Assembly: GCF_001753675.2 (NCBI RefSeq)
Contig: NZ_MJUW02000114.1
Location: 1 to 64,000, forward strand
Direction: 5' to 3'
Length of the DNA: 64,000 nucleotides
Origin: Candidatus Brocadia sapporoensis
Lineage (GTDB): Bacteria; Planctomycetota; Brocadiia; Brocadiales; Brocadiaceae
Positions 48,945 to 56,607 of this stretch are shown piece after piece. Every line of letters begins with the position of its first letter. Positions within the stretch are counted from its first letter, which is position 1. The notes under the pieces are model-generated. The model did no database searches, was not told the DNA's origin, and worked only from the letters and a program-made list of their open reading frames with translations. Made by a program: the position numbers and the translations under genes.

Positions 48945-49436
48945 TTAACTAATCTTTGTAAATCTGGACTTTGGCGCCCCGCAGATGGGACAGGTATCTG
49001 GCGCTTCTCTCTCTACCGTATTTCCGCAGACCTGGCAGACATAATACTCCACATCTTCATTTTTTCCCAGATGCTGCAATGCCTTTTGATAAAGATCCGC
49101 ATGGATCTTCTCTACTTTATTGGCAATTTCAAAGCTCCGCAGGGCTTCTTTGTTTCCCTCCTTTTTAGCTTCCTCAATCATCTGGGGGTACATCTTGGTG
49201 AACTCATACGTTTCTCCTGCAATGGCCTCCTGAATATTTTCTTTTGTTGTCTTAATACCGCCCATAACCCTTAAATGGTTGTGGGCATGTACCGTTTCAG
49301 CCTCCGCCGCAGCACGGAAGAGTTTTGCCACCTGCTTAAAGCCCTCTTCTTCTGCCTTTTTGCCAAAGGCAAGATATTTCCTGTTGGCCTGCGATTCACC
49401 TGCAAAGGCATTCTGTAAGTTATCTTTTGTCGACAT
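48945..49436 (-). CDS. rbr: Rubrerythrin family protein
   Basis: A 163-residue non-haem iron protein that reduces peroxide. The di-iron helices carry Glu and His ligands in FAGESQANRKYLAFGKKAEEEG, AEAETVHAHNHL, IAGETYEFTKMYP and EIANKVEKIHADLY. The rubredoxin-like C-terminus has CQVCG and CPICGAP. Length is slightly short of classic rubrerythrin, as in the short-spacer type. AAAGGAG and a good promoter lie upstream. It fits an anaerobe defending itself from oxygen. Confidence 0.95.
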   Translation of the reverse strand: MSTKDNLQNAFAGESQANRKYLAFGKKAEEEGFKQVAKLFRAAAEAETVHAHNHLRVMGGIKTTKENIQEAIAGETYEFTKMYPQMIEEAKKEGNKEALRSFEIANKVEKIHADLYQKALQHLGKNEDVEYYVCQVCGNTVEREAPDTCPICGAPKSRFTKIS

Positions 49437-49513
49437 CCCTTCATTTCTCCTTTCTTTTTATCAGCAATAAAATGATACCGGTAAAATAATTATCTGAAAA
49501 TGACAATCAAACA

Positions 49514-49542
49514 ATAGTATAATACATACTCTTTAATGTCAA
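49514..49542 (-). promoter_or_regulatory. Sigma-70-type promoter of rubrerythrin
   Basis: On the minus strand TTGACA (49542-49537) and TACTAT (49519-49514) are separated by 17 bases, about 80 bases before the ATG. An overlapping TATACT at 15-bp spacing is also possible. No PerR-type operator is evident. Confidence 0.6.
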
Positions 49543-49576
49543 TGATCTCGTTTGTTGGGATTCCGGATTTTAGCAT

Positions 49577-51547
49577 TTAATCACTATTTCGTCGGATTCG
49601 TTGAATCTTATCCCGAAGCTCAGCCGCACGTTCAAACTCCAATGCCTCCGCTGCCCTGAGCATCTCCTCCTCCAGTTCGTTTACAAACTCCTGAGTAATG
49701 TATTCTTCCTCGCTTTCTGCAACGGTTTCGTACACGAGCTTATGCGATGAAATCTCATCATTGATGCCCTTTTTGATCTCTTTTTGTATGGTTTTCGGGG
49801 TAATATTATGTTTTTTATTGTAAGCCAGTTGAAGTTCCCGTCGCCTGTTGGTTTCATCCATAGCACGTTTCATGGAATTTGTTATCTCATCGGCATATAA
49901 GATAACCTCGGCATTTACGTTCCTTGCCGTTCGGCCGATAGTCTGTATCAGGGAGGTTTCGGAACGCAGAAATCCTTCTTTGTCGGCATCAAGAATTGCT
50001 ACGAGAGAAACTTCCGGTAAATCCAGTCCTTCCCTGAGGAGATTAACACCCACCAGCACATCAAATTTTCCTATCCTCAAATCACGCAATATGGTTACCC
50101 TTTCTATCGCGTCTATTTCCGAGTGGAGGTACATGCCTTTGAGTCCTTCTTCCTGGATATATTCGCTCAGGTCTTCGGCAAGACGTTTCGTCAACGTCGT
50201 TACCAGCACCCGTTCCCTCCTCTGTGCCCGCTTCTTAATTTGTTTCAGGAGGTCCCCTACCTGAGTTTTGGCAGGTTTCACATAGATTATCGGATCGACA
50301 AGACCGGTTGGACGAATAATCTGTTCGGCCACCCTGCCCTTGCTTTTCTCTAGCTCATAGTGGCCAGGCGTTGCCGAAACAAGCATGATCTGATGGATCC
50401 TCTTTTCCCATTCATCAAACCGCAAGGGGCGATTATCGAGTGCTGAAGGCAGGCGGAAACCATAGTTGACAAGCGTCTCCTTGCGCGCACGGTCGCCATG
50501 GTACATACCGGCAATCTGCGGGACAGAGACATGGGACTCATCAACAATAAGGAAAAATTCTTTGGGAAAGTAATCGAACAGGGTGTATGGCGTTTCGCCG
50601 GGCGCACGGGCACTGAGGTGTCTCGAATAATTTTCAATACCGTGACAATACCCCACCTCCAGAAGCATTTCCATGTCGTAGCGTGTTCGGGCCTCCAGAC
50701 GTTGAGCCTCGAGTAGCTTTTCTTTTGAACGAAGTTCTTTCAACCGGTCATTCAATTCGTCTTCGATAGACCTGACTACCCCTTTGATCTTTCCCTCCGG
50801 CATAACGAAGTGTTTTGCCGGATAAACAGATATTTCCTTTACCTCCTGCACCGTATTCCCCGTTGTAGGATTAATTATGGAAATCCTGTCGACTTCGTCA
50901 CCAAAAAATTCTATGCGATAAGCAAACTCCTCGTAGGCGGGAAATACCTCCACAACGTCTCCCCGCACCCGTAACGTGCCGCGAATGAACTGTATGTCGT
51001 TTCGTTCATACTGGATATCAATGAGACTCCTCAGGAGTTTGTTTCTTTCTATTGAATCACCCTTGCCCAGATGTACATACATTTCCTGATACTCTTCAGG
51101 CGAGCCCAATCCATAGATGCAGGAAACACTGGCGACAATGATAACATCCTTCCGTGACATGAGATTACTGGTGGCAGCCAGGCGCAGACGGTCAATCTCC
51201 TGATTGATCGTTGCTTCCTTTTCGATGTAGATATCCCGTTGTGGGATATATGCCTCGGGTTGATAATAGTCGTAATAACTGACAAAATATCCTACAGCAT
51301 TTTCCGGAAAGAAGCTCTTGAATTCACTATAAAGCTGGGCTGCCAGGGTTTTATTATGGGTCATGACCAACGTAGGCTTTTCCAGGGCAGCAATCACGTT
51401 TGCCATGGTAAAGGTCTTTCCGGAACCAGTAACTCCCAACAAGGTTTGATACATGGTACCTTTTTGATAACCTTCTACGAGTTGATGTATTGCCTTTGGC
51501 TGGTCGCCCTGTGGTGTAAAAGGAGATACTAACTTAAATATAGACAT
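49577..51547 (-). CDS. uvrB: UvrABC excision nuclease subunit B
   Basis: A full-length 656-residue damage-verifying helicase of nucleotide excision repair. The P-loop is [16 protein letters not shown]. The beta-hairpin that opens DNA is [15 protein letters not shown]. Motif II is LIVDESHVS, motif VI is QTIGRTARN, and the C-terminal UVR domain is [20 protein letters not shown]. It is 16 bases downstream of the DprA-like gene, so it may be read from the same transcript. Confidence 0.98.
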   Translation of the reverse strand: MSIFKLVSPFTPQGDQPKAIHQLVEGYQKGTMYQTLLGVTGSGKTFTMANVIAALEKPTLVMTHNKTLAAQLYSEFKSFFPENAVGYFVSYYDYYQPEAYIPQRDIYIEKEATINQEIDRLRLAATSNLMSRKDVIIVASVSCIYGLGSPEEYQEMYVHLGKGDSIERNKLLRSLIDIQYERNDIQFIRGTLRVRGDVVEVFPAYEEFAYRIEFFGDEVDRISIINPTTGNTVQEVKEISVYPAKHFVMPEGKIKGVVRSIEDELNDRLKELRSKEKLLEAQRLEARTRYDMEMLLEVGYCHGIENYSRHLSARAPGETPYTLFDYFPKEFFLIVDESHVSVPQIAGMYHGDRARKETLVNYGFRLPSALDNRPLRFDEWEKRIHQIMLVSATPGHYELEKSKGRVAEQIIRPTGLVDPIIYVKPAKTQVGDLLKQIKKRAQRRERVLVTTLTKRLAEDLSEYIQEEGLKGMYLHSEIDAIERVTILRDLRIGKFDVLVGVNLLREGLDLPEVSLVAILDADKEGFLRSETSLIQTIGRTARNVNAEVILYADEITNSMKRAMDETNRRRELQLAYNKKHNITPKTIQKEIKKGINDEISSHKLVYETVAESEEEYITQEFVNELEEEMLRAAEALEFERAAELRDKIQRIRRNSD

Positions 51548-51563
51548 TTTTTACCTCGACAAC

Positions 51564-52118
51564 TTAGACAATTTTAAACGACAAAATCTCTTTGCCTGTA
51601 ACTGAAATATCCGCAAGAAGCCTTTCTATGTTTCCTCCGATTGCGGCATAGGCAACAAATATTTTATCCGCCAGTTCTGCCATGAGCCGGTTCCTCCGGT
51701 TCGCTGTTTCTACGGTAACCCGCTTAACGTTCTCGTCAAATGGGGAAATGAGCAGGAGTCTGTTTTTGTTTAAGGCTTCTTGCAATTCTGGTTCGAGTCG
51801 TTTTTTAAACCCCCTTGCCAGTACAAGTATTATAGGCTGGTTTCCTTTTAAAAGGTAGTGCAAAACGTCTTTCTCTATTTTGGAATGAAAACCTGATACA
51901 ACACAGACGCCTTTTTCCCTTTGTTCAATTGCCCAGTCATATGATTTGAGGATGATATCAGCAGGACACTTGCGGGAACATAGGAAGGCGATCTTGTATT
52001 GTTTGAGTATTTGTTTGTTCCCAATATAATGCAGGGGCGATGCATTTTTTGTAACAAAATCCTGGCACAATTCATTCGGTGAAAAAAATGCTTCGCCCCT
52101 ACGGTTCGTTGTCGACAT
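51564..52118 (-). CDS. DprA/SLOG-like Rossmann protein with repeat-derived N-terminus
   Basis: A 184-residue protein. From YIGNKQILKQYKIAFLCSRK onward it shows the DprA/SLOG nucleotide-binding fold: VCVVSGFHSKIEKDVLHYLL, QPIILVLARG and LLISPFDENVKRVTVETANRRNRLMAELAD. DprA proteins load RecA on DNA; smaller SLOG relatives bind nucleotides in defence systems. The first 27 residues (MSTTNRRGEAFF to ASPLH) are encoded by the palindromic repeat at 52031-52104 and by the end of the preceding gene, so the original start has been lost or replaced. It overlaps the transposase gene by 20 bases. Confidence 0.75.
   Translation of the reverse strand: MSTTNRRGEAFFSPNELCQDFVTKNASPLHYIGNKQILKQYKIAFLCSRKCPADIILKSYDWAIEQREKGVCVVSGFHSKIEKDVLHYLLKGNQPIILVLARGFKKRLEPELQEALNKNRLLLISPFDENVKRVTVETANRRNRLMAELADKIFVAYAAIGGNIERLLADISVTGKEILSFKIV
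52031..52104. repeat. GTAGGGGCGAAGCATT palindrome, copy A
   Basis: Ends GCAGGGGCGATGCATTTTTT and AAAAAAATGCTTCGCCCCTAC form an imperfect 20-bp inverted repeat with about 35 bases between. Read on the minus strand, its edge supplies the TAG stop of the RAYT gene, while the body is translated in another frame as RRGEAFFSPNELCQ...NASPLH at the N-terminus of the DprA-like protein. Confidence 0.88.
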
Positions 52119-52869
52119 AATCCTGTCCCGTGCGGTATTTGATATCGTAGCGAATGCCTGTCCTGAGCTTAGCCGAAGAGATGAAATCTAATTCCTCATT
52201 CGTAAAATTGCATCTCTTTTTTGTTTCGTATTTCAATTCTTCTTCAGATACATTGCACCTGTCAGGATTATCCATATCATATGGCCACATAAGCGGATTA
52301 TATGTGATATACCGGCGAATGGCATTTAAGGCATATTCGTTTCTGACAATGTGTTCATAATAATTGCGCTGCCAAAGCGTAGTGCCCGGGGATTTGTTCA
52401 ATTGGTTGATTTTTCGTGTGGAAACAGATTTGAAATTCTGCATAATTGCCCCCAGCGAACCGGAGGATGTTCCATGAGGTGATTGCGTTATTGGGTGTAG
52501 GGGCGAAGCATTTTCCGTGACGAGACCTGGGCACGATTTCATGGGCGAGGAAAATGCTTCGCCCCTACGGTCGATATTGGCATCGGTGATGATGATAATC
52601 CCATGGATATGATTTGGCATAACAACGCATGCATCCAATCGAATGTGTGCAAAATGTTTCGGTATGTTATTCCAGCACGCATGAATCATAGTGCCAAATT
52701 TGTTCAATTGCATGATTTCGTCAGAAATTTCCCCAAAGAGGCATTTCCCTTTTTCTGTACACATGGTCACAAAATAAGCGCCTGGCCTGGTATAATCGTA
52801 TCCCTTCAGCCGTATTGAACGGCGATGGTGTTTTTCAGGATCGTAATTTGTGTTTTTATTTTGTTGCAT
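52099..52869 (-). CDS. REP-associated tyrosine transposase (RAYT, Y1 family)
   Basis: A 256-residue single-strand transposase of the Y1/HUH type. The metal-binding HxH is in VVMPNHIHGIII and the catalytic Tyr region is TLWQRNYYEHIVRNEYALN. GYDYTRPGAYFVTMCTE near the N-terminus is typical. Two oddities: about 25 residues (RRGEAFSSPMKSC...NASPLH) come from an in-frame copy of the palindromic repeat, and the last about 33 residues closely match the C-terminus of the neighbouring methyltransferase, with a ten-residue insertion. RAYTs mobilise REP palindromes, so it is the likely source of the repeats here. Activity is unproven since the fold carries an insert. Confidence 0.88.
   Translation of the reverse strand: MQQNKNTNYDPEKHHRRSIRLKGYDYTRPGAYFVTMCTEKGKCLFGEISDEIMQLNKFGTMIHACWNNIPKHFAHIRLDACVVMPNHIHGIIIITDANIDRRGEAFSSPMKSCPGLVTENASPLHPITQSPHGTSSGSLGAIMQNFKSVSTRKINQLNKSPGTTLWQRNYYEHIVRNEYALNAIRRYITYNPLMWPYDMDNPDRCNVSEEELKYETKKRCNFTNEELDFISSAKLRTGIRYDIKYRTGQDYVDNEP
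52497..52570. repeat. GTAGGGGCGAAGCATT palindrome, copy B (inside RAYT)
   Basis: A 74-bp element with arms GTAGGGGCGAAGCATTTTCC and GGAAAATGCTTCGCCCCTAC, which pair perfectly. It lies inside the transposase reading frame and is translated on the minus strand as RRGEAFSSPMKSCPGLVTEN plus ASPLH. Confidence 0.92.
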
Positions 52870-52934
52870 GGGTGTTTTATTACGTGTTTTTTTGATTACA
52901 TGGGTTGTTGATTATCAATTGCCGATTGTTGATT

Positions 52935-53009
52935 GTAGGGGCGAAGCATTTTTTTGTTACAAGATTCTGGCACTATTCATTCGATGAAAAAAATGCTTCG
53001 CCCCTACGG
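52935..53009. repeat. GTAGGGGCGAAGCATT palindrome, copy C (intergenic)
   Basis: A 75-bp element between the RAYT start and the methyltransferase stop, with arms GTAGGGGCGAAGCATTTTTT and AAAAAATGCTTCGCCCCTAC. The interior (CTGGCACTATTCATTCGATG) resembles copy A, so these two are the closest pair. Confidence 0.9.
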
Positions 53010-53033
53010 TTTACGGTTTAACGTTTCTACATT

Positions 53034-56000
53034 TCATGGTTCATTGCCGTCATAATCCCGTCCCATGCGGTACTTGATGTCGTAGTTGATGATGAAGTCT
53101 AATTCCTCATCGGTGAAACCGTAATGCTGGGCTAATACCTTGTCGATTTCGTCTATGATGGGTTTGGATAATTTAGGATAAAACTCATCATATACAACTT
53201 TTCCAGTTGCTTTATACATACATTCCTTGCGTTGTTTATGTTGTTTCAAATCTTTCATAAGTCTTTCAGAAAGGACAGATAATTGTTCCTTTGTTTCTTT
53301 TGACATTTGAGCCAGTCCAATAGGAAAGTTTTCAATTTCCCTGAGGTTTAAATGACGGCAATCTGAAAGTATGATAAACCACCAATAAAAAAGGGAACTA
53401 TTGAGTATTGCTACAACAACGGAAGCATCAATATTGTTTGATGCATGCAATTCTTTAACCTGTGTTGAAATCTGCTCACCATCCCTTTCGTTCCAGAAAT
53501 ATGGCGCAAAGTCCATTGCGCGAATCCAATATTGAGGAGCATTATGAAAATAAACATGATGTTGTGAGAATTCTTTTATGTAATAAACTACCTTTTCTAA
53601 TTTATTTATTCGCTCTCGAATCAAATTAGCTGTAACATTACCTATTTTTGGAATCGAACCATCCATGATATATTTTGAGATTTCAGAAAAATTTAATAAT
53701 TCAAAGAGCAGTGGACGTACATCGGAATACCAACGATTATAATTTGTTGAATAAATATTTTTTACTTTGAATTTGCCTTTTTTAGATAGCACAATGGTAG
53801 CCCGAATATGCTCTAATCCATCAAACAATTTAGCTGGTCGGTCGTCAAAGGTAGCAAACCAAACAGAATCATTGCTATTTGCGATTTTATTTTGTAGTGG
53901 TTTCATTCGGTCTGTACAGACTATTGGCAATTGCACAATCATTCCGCATCGTCCACCATTAGTAATTAAGTTTAATGAGCTTTCTATTACATACGCATAC
54001 AAATTCCCGCAGTTTTCTGTTTGATAACCCTGAATTGTATATGTCTTTTTTACCTTTGAATACTCCACATACGGCGGATTACCAATAATCACATCAAACC
54101 CACCTTTGTCGTGTATGATCTCATAAAACTCTGCAAACCAGTGGAAGGGCTGGTGGGCGGCCTTCCATTTTTCAAAGTCCTTCGGCTTTCTCTCAACATC
54201 GATAGAATAGATTTGAGCAAGGTAGACATTCAACTTTTCATTTAACTTTTTCAGTCGTTCTTCTAAATCCTTTTTGGCGCCGCTCATCGCAGGACTGTCA
54301 ATAAGTATCTGAGAATCTTTAAAGTGCTCATATGCCATCTTTATCATTTCTGCCTGTTCTTTTATTTCTTCTATCTCCTTTTTATAAAATGTGAGTTTGA
54401 ATACCTTTTCTACATCTTCAAGCCTTGCAAAGCCCACAAGCGTATTGCCCGCCCGGATATTAAAATCAATATCAGGCAGTGGTTCCAGTCCCTGGTTTGG
54501 TTTTTTATAATCCACGTCTACCGTCGCCACCAGTTTCAGGAATAACCGCAGCTTGGCAATTTCCACCGCCTCATGCATGATGTCCACGCCGTAGATATTC
54601 TTCAAGATGATGTTCTTATAAATGAAATATTGAAGGTTGGGGTGTTCGGGTGATTTAACAAACTTTAAGGTGTCTTCAAAGAATTTGTATTTAGACACAC
54701 CCCTTTGTCCCCTCTCGAGAGGGGAATTTTTGGACATACCCCTTTCATGAGGGGCATTGTTGGCATCTGCAACAAATGCCTCCATGCGCTGGATGCAGGC
54801 TTCGTAGAGTGATTCAAGGATGTTGATTGCGGCAAACAGGAATGCACCCGAACCGCAGGTGGGGTCGAGTATGGATATGTTTAATAGTGCCTTATAAAAA
54901 TGTCTGATAAATTCGGGATCATCGCTGTTTTCAATGACGTCCTGGGCAAACTGCCGGATGTTGAGGTTATACGTAATAAAATCGTTTATCCCGTGTATTT
55001 CGCCGTTTTCAATCTTTGTTTTAATCTCTGCATAACGTCTCCTTCTTTCAACCACCTCGCGCCATATTTCCGTGGGTAGTCCATATTCGGGCGGGGCGGG
55101 TTTATTCCATAGTGTTCGTTTCGACACGTCATTCAATCCTTCGGCAATTTCAGGCGACAATGGTAATTGTTGTGGTAATGGTAGGGGCGAAGCATTCTCC
55201 GGTGTACTCAATCGTTTTGAATAATCGACATCTTGTGTTGTTGATAAATATTGTGTGGGTTGTGCGGGAGAATGCTTCGCCCCTACGGTGTCAACGATGC
55301 CGTGTTTGACAGCATCATACATGTATTTGTCAGGATCTGATTGTAACAATTTCCAGATTTCACCATCAGGGTTGAATGCCTTTGGATAATGTCTCTTTAC
55401 CTCATCGAACAGATAGGGGATGATGCAGTTTTTACTGATGTAGTCCGTGATGTCCTCTTTTGTGTAATAAGCCCCCATGGACGCACGATCGTTAATGTAT
55501 TTCTCAAATATATAGCCAATAACGTCGGGGTTTATGTCCCTCCCTGTGGCGGCAATACGTGTGTCCAGGTGCCATTCGTACTGATCAAAGAAGCTGAATA
55601 CCTGCTCAAATGCCTCATCTGCTATCTCGATGTTGGCGTAGTTTTGCTCTATATGGTGGACATCGAACAAGCCGCCGTTGAGATACGGCACGATGCCGAT
55701 TTCCTTGACAAGTTCCTGGGGTCTTTCATGAGAACCAAGTCCTTTATGGAAGAGGACGAGCAGGAAATTTCTATAAAATGAGTAAAACTTGTCCTTGCCT
55801 TTCTTCTCCTGTGTGGCTTTCAGTCTGTTTTTCAAATAGTCTTTGTCATTATCCAGAAATCCCTTTTTCTGGATAAAATAGATGAACATCAGGCGGTTCA
55901 GCATGAGGGATGCATACCAATCCTTATCCACATTTTCGCTAATGCCTTTTATGAAATTCAAAAATGAGGTGTGTTCTTTTTTGAACTGGTCGAAAAACCG

Positions 56001-56504
56001 TTTCGTAACCCTTTCTGCGTTAGTATTGAACTGCTCTTGTATGAGGGATTTGACATCCATGATACTGATCTTTTCCTCGTCATCGATGGAGAAGAAAAGC
56101 CCTTTGAGTTTCTGGAACAATAGTTCTGGTTCCTGATGTGTATAGTAGTTCGTCTCCCTTAGCGCTGTCGGCTTTCCTTGTTCACGCACTGCCAGTTGCC
56201 AGCATAGATGGCCTTGAGGCTGGTCACAAAAGATAATGAGGTGTTCAAAGTAGAGTTTGGTTATAACGCCGTCTATCTTCTTTCTGATGTGATAATCGGG
56301 TATTCTGCCATTATTTTCTGGTGAGCAGGCAAAGACGACAAATCCCTTTTTTTCAGCCACAGCATCCAGGGTGTACGATTTATTTTCGACGACTACCTGT
56401 TCTTTTTTCCTAACATTATCCCATCCCAATTCATTAAAGAGTTCTTTGAATTGAAAGGCGTTTATGAGCTGTTTAAAGCGTGTTTTGTTTATGGTTGCGG
56501 CCAT
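53034..56504 (-). CDS. Eco57I/PglX-like N6-adenine DNA methyltransferase
   Basis: An 1156-residue restriction-modification type protein. The SAM motif is LDPTCGSGAFLFAAINILES (about 541-560) and the catalytic motif IV is IIGNPPYVEYSKVK (about 808-820), as in N6-adenine methyltransferases of the Eco57I, type ISP and BREX PglX groups. The C-terminal 300 residues look like a target-recognition region. I see no clear PD-ExK nuclease motif at the N-terminus. Two repeat-derived inserts are carried in frame: 36 codons at 55181-55288 and about 22 codons near 54694-54760. It directly follows the PLD-SNF2 helicase gene, so the pair probably works as one system. Confidence 0.87.
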   Translation of the reverse strand: MAATINKTRFKQLINAFQFKELFNELGWDNVRKKEQVVVENKSYTLDAVAEKKGFVVFACSPENNGRIPDYHIRKKIDGVITKLYFEHLIIFCDQPQGHLCWQLAVREQGKPTALRETNYYTHQEPELLFQKLKGLFFSIDDEEKISIMDVKSLIQEQFNTNAERVTKRFFDQFKKEHTSFLNFIKGISENVDKDWYASLMLNRLMFIYFIQKKGFLDNDKDYLKNRLKATQEKKGKDKFYSFYRNFLLVLFHKGLGSHERPQELVKEIGIVPYLNGGLFDVHHIEQNYANIEIADEAFEQVFSFFDQYEWHLDTRIAATGRDINPDVIGYIFEKYINDRASMGAYYTKEDITDYISKNCIIPYLFDEVKRHYPKAFNPDGEIWKLLQSDPDKYMYDAVKHGIVDTVGAKHSPAQPTQYLSTTQDVDYSKRLSTPENASPLPLPQQLPLSPEIAEGLNDVSKRTLWNKPAPPEYGLPTEIWREVVERRRRYAEIKTKIENGEIHGINDFITYNLNIRQFAQDVIENSDDPEFIRHFYKALLNISILDPTCGSGAFLFAAINILESLYEACIQRMEAFVADANNAPHERGMSKNSPLERGQRGVSKYKFFEDTLKFVKSPEHPNLQYFIYKNIILKNIYGVDIMHEAVEIAKLRLFLKLVATVDVDYKKPNQGLEPLPDIDFNIRAGNTLVGFARLEDVEKVFKLTFYKKEIEEIKEQAEMIKMAYEHFKDSQILIDSPAMSGAKKDLEERLKKLNEKLNVYLAQIYSIDVERKPKDFEKWKAAHQPFHWFAEFYEIIHDKGGFDVIIGNPPYVEYSKVKKTYTIQGYQTENCGNLYAYVIESSLNLITNGGRCGMIVQLPIVCTDRMKPLQNKIANSNDSVWFATFDDRPAKLFDGLEHIRATIVLSKKGKFKVKNIYSTNYNRWYSDVRPLLFELLNFSEISKYIMDGSIPKIGNVTANLIRERINKLEKVVYYIKEFSQHHVYFHNAPQYWIRAMDFAPYFWNERDGEQISTQVKELHASNNIDASVVVAILNSSLFYWWFIILSDCRHLNLREIENFPIGLAQMSKETKEQLSVLSERLMKDLKQHKQRKECMYKATGKVVYDEFYPKLSKPIIDEIDKVLAQHYGFTDEELDFIINYDIKYRMGRDYDGNEP
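54694..54760. repeat. LERG-type repeat inside the methyltransferase gene
   Basis: A tract of CCCC and GGGG arms (CCCCTTTGTCCCCTCTCGAG / AGGGGAATTTTTGGACATAC / CCCCTTTCATGAGGGG) makes two consecutive small palindromes. On the minus strand it is translated as NAPHERGMSKNSPLERGQRG within the methyltransferase, just after motif I. The same peptide style marks dispersed repeats in other bacteria. Boundaries are approximate. Confidence 0.7.
55181..55288. repeat. GTAGGGGCGAAGCATT palindrome, copy D (inside methyltransferase)
   Basis: A 108-bp version with arms GTAGGGGCGAAGCATTCTCC and GGGAGAATGCTTCGCCCCTAC and a longer interior than the others. Its length is exactly 36 codons, so the methyltransferase frame is kept. 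The translation runs TVGAKHSPAQPTQ to RLSTPENASPL. Confidence 0.9.
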
Positions 56505-56535
56505 TTTGATTTTTATAATTATTGTATTGTACGGT

Positions 56536-56607
56536 GTAGGGGCGAAGCATTTTCCGTGACAAGATATGGGCGCAATTTGTGTGGTAAGGAAAATGCTTCG
56601 CCCCTAC
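56536..56607. repeat. GTAGGGGCGAAGCATT palindrome, copy E (at the helicase stop)
   Basis: A 72-bp element with arms GTAGGGGCGAAGCATTTTCC and GGAAAATGCTTCGCCCCTAC. On the minus strand its first bases give the TAG stop codon of the helicase gene (AAG-TAG-GGG). It fills most of the 99-bp gap to the methyltransferase start. Confidence 0.92.
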
